This document shows, one piece after another, positions 6,943 to 8,229 of a DNA stretch of 8,229 bases. How positions within the stretch are numbered: position 1 is the first letter of the stretch; each line of letters starts with the position of its first letter. The notes beneath the pieces are model-generated. The model had not been told where the DNA came from. It saw only the letters and a list, made by a program, of their open reading frames with translations, and ran no database searches. The DNA comes from CAYYSY01 sp964474355. GTDB taxonomy: Bacteria > Myxococcota_A > UBA9160 > UBA4427. Position numbers and translations under genes: made by a program. The stretch covers positions 1 to 8,229 of the forward strand of contig CAYYSY010000165.1 in NCBI GenBank assembly GCA_964474355.1. The letters run 5' to 3'.

Positions 6943-8112
6943 ATGGAAGCCCACGAGTCCGTCGAGCTCAGCGTCGTGATGCCTTGCCTGAACGAGGCGG
7001 ACACCCTCGCGACCTGCATCCGCAAGGCGCAGACCTCGTTCGCCGAGCACGACATCGCCGGCGAGGTCATCGTCGCGGACAACGGCTCGAGCGATGCATC
7101 GGTATCGATCGCGGAGGAGCTCGGTGCGCGGGTCGTGCACGTGACCGAGCGCGGCTACGGCAGCGCGCTCATGGGCGGCATCGCCGAGGCGCGCGGGCGC
7201 TTCGTGATCATGGGCGACGCTGACGACAGCTACGACTTCCTCGAGATCCCGAAATTCGTCGAGAAGCTGCGAGCCGGGGCCGACCTCGTGCAGGGCTGCC
7301 GGCTGCCCGGTGGCGGCGGGCGCGTGCTGCCGGGCGCGATGCCGTGGCTCCACCGTTGGCTCGGCAACCCGATGCTCACACGCATGGTGCGCTTCATGTT
7401 CCACACGCCGATCCACGACATCTACTGCGGCATGCGGGGCTTCACGAAGAAGCTCTACGACCGGCTCGAGCAGCGCTGCACGGGCATGGAGTTCGCGACC
7501 GAGATGATCATCAAGTCGACCCTGCTCGGAGCACGGATCGACGAGGTGCCGATCACGCTGCATCCCGACGGGCGCACCTCGCACGGGCCGCATCTGCGCA
7601 CCTTCCGCGATGGCTGGCGCACCGTGCGCTTCTTCCTCATGTACAGCCCGCGCTGGCTCTTCCTCGTGCCCGGCATCGTGCTGCTTCTCGCCGGGGTGGT
7701 GGGCTACGCGCTCGCCCTGCCCGGCGCACAGGTCGGCGAGGCCCGGCTCGGCGTCCACACGCTGCTCGTCGCCAGCCTGTCGATCCTCCTCGGCTACCAG
7801 TCGATCCTCTTCGCGATCTTCAGCAAGACCTTTGCGGTGAGCGTCGGGCTGATGCCCCCCGACGATCGCCTCGAACGCTTCTTCACCTTCGCCACCCTCG
7901 AGCGCGGCCTGGTGCTCGGCGCGGGCGCATTCGCCGTCGGGCTCGGCATGATCGGCTACGCCACCTCGACGTGGGCCGAGCGCGACTTCGGCCCGCTCGA
8001 CTACCCGACGACGCTGCGCCTGGTGATCCCCGGCGTGACCCTCGCCGCGCTCGGCTTCCAGACGATCCTGTCGGGCTTCTTCGTCTCGATCCTGGGGATG
8101 CACCGACGGTGA
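6943..8112 (+). CDS. Family 2 glycosyltransferase, polyprenyl-phosphate sugar synthase type
   Basis: A 389-residue protein. Residues 9-170 form a GT-A fold of glycosyltransferase family 2, close to dolichol-phosphate mannose/glucose synthases: LSVVMPCLNEADTL at the start, EVIVADNGSSDAS at 41-53, the metal and nucleotide-sugar motif DADDSYD at 92-98, and HDIYCGMRGF at 158-167, which resembles the D-x-x-C/S-G-x-R segment of this subgroup. TGMEFATEMIIKS (180-192) and EVPITLHPDGR (201-211) also fit. The C-terminal half has about four membrane helices (near 235-260, 272-298, 320-341, 360-385). By family, it moves a sugar from a nucleotide donor to a lipid phosphate such as undecaprenyl phosphate on the cytoplasmic face; the sugar cannot be read from sequence. 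It diverges from galE and is overlapped by a downstream methyltransferase. The ATG at 6943 has an AGGA seven bases upstream. Confidence 0.9.
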   Translation: MEAHESVELSVVMPCLNEADTLATCIRKAQTSFAEHDIAGEVIVADNGSSDASVSIAEELGARVVHVTERGYGSALMGGIAEARGRFVIMGDADDSYDFLEIPKFVEKLRAGADLVQGCRLPGGGGRVLPGAMPWLHRWLGNPMLTRMVRFMFHTPIHDIYCGMRGFTKKLYDRLEQRCTGMEFATEMIIKSTLLGARIDEVPITLHPDGRTSHGPHLRTFRDGWRTVRFFLMYSPRWLFLVPGIVLLLAGVVGYALALPGAQVGEARLGVHTLLVASLSILLGYQSILFAIFSKTFAVSVGLMPPDDRLERFFTFATLERGLVLGAGAFAVGLGMIGYATSTWAERDFGPLDYPTTLRLVIPGVTLAALGFQTILSGFFVSILGMHRR

Positions 8113-8229
8113 ACACGATCGAGCACGCGCATCGGCACGCCGTCGTCGACCGGCGCGTCCGTGTGCTCACGGCCCATCTGGCGCCGCTCGTCCCCGACGG
8201 CGCAGCCGTGCTCGACGTCGGCTGCGGCG
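8109..8229 (+). CDS. SAM-dependent methyltransferase, N-terminal fragment cut by window end
   Basis: A GTG at 8109 opens a frame of 40 residues that runs off the window. It overlaps the TGA of the glycosyltransferase as GTGA, the usual sign of translational coupling. The fragment ends in AAVLDVGCG, motif I of class I SAM-dependent methyltransferases, with a short basic leader (HRHAVVDRRVRVL) before it. This places the SAM-binding loop at residues 32-40, a common position for small bacterial methyltransferases. Only motif I is visible, so the substrate is unknown; a sugar, lipid or small-molecule target would suit the glycan setting. A GGGGA at 8094-8098 is a weak candidate ribosome binding site. 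Confidence 0.75.
   Translation, partial: MNTIEHAHRHAVVDRRVRVLTAHLAPLVPDGAAVLDVGCG

Noticed and set aside
6847..8103. A 418-residue - strand frame opposite the glycosyltransferase
   Set aside because: It is His/Glu/Ala-rich with no recognisable motif and is fully explained as the antisense shadow of the GT2 gene.

Overview
The window is about 70% G+C or more and densely coded, with strong third-position G/C bias and long open shadow frames antisense to the real genes. It fits a chromosomal segment of a high-GC Gram-negative-type bacterium. A Myxococcota, Binatota or other deltaproteobacteria-like lineage would suit the gene styles, but nothing in the window proves the taxonomy. I see no mobile element, CRISPR array, rRNA or tRNA, and no phage gene.

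The left block (1-3930, + strand) has the 3' part of a tetratricopeptide-repeat (TPR) protein. After a 42-nt gap comes a 1044-residue membrane protein: two homologous six-helix halves, then a spermidine-synthase-like Rossmann domain, then a long helical tail. The two are probably co-transcribed. The Rossmann fold lacks the usual aminopropyltransferase acid motif, so a true polyamine role is unlikely.

The centre (3967-6837, - strand) is a two-gene unit. A galE-type UDP-glucose 4-epimerase is followed 24 nt later by a polytopic GT-C/TMTC-like membrane protein with a TPR-like soluble tail. That second gene has no ATG, GTG or TTG that keeps its conserved N-terminus. Its best start is a CTG preceded by a strong AGGAG ribosome binding site. 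It converges on the left block, with two GC-rich hairpins at the junction (3921-3975).

The right block (6943-8229, + strand) diverges from galE across 105 bp. It holds a family 2 glycosyltransferase of the polyprenyl-phosphate sugar synthase type with a C-terminal membrane anchor. A SAM-dependent methyltransferase overlaps its stop codon (GTGA) and is cut by the window end.

Taken together, the centre and right blocks look like part of a cell-surface glycan pathway. GalE would supply a UDP-sugar, the GT2 enzyme would load a sugar on a lipid carrier, and the GT-C-like protein could use that lipid-linked sugar outside the membrane. The wiring is inference from families and neighbourhood. I found no clear evidence of an entirely new kind of system. 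The most unusual items are the CTG start, the divergent promoter or start region with very short leaders, and the fused spermidine-synthase-like protein.
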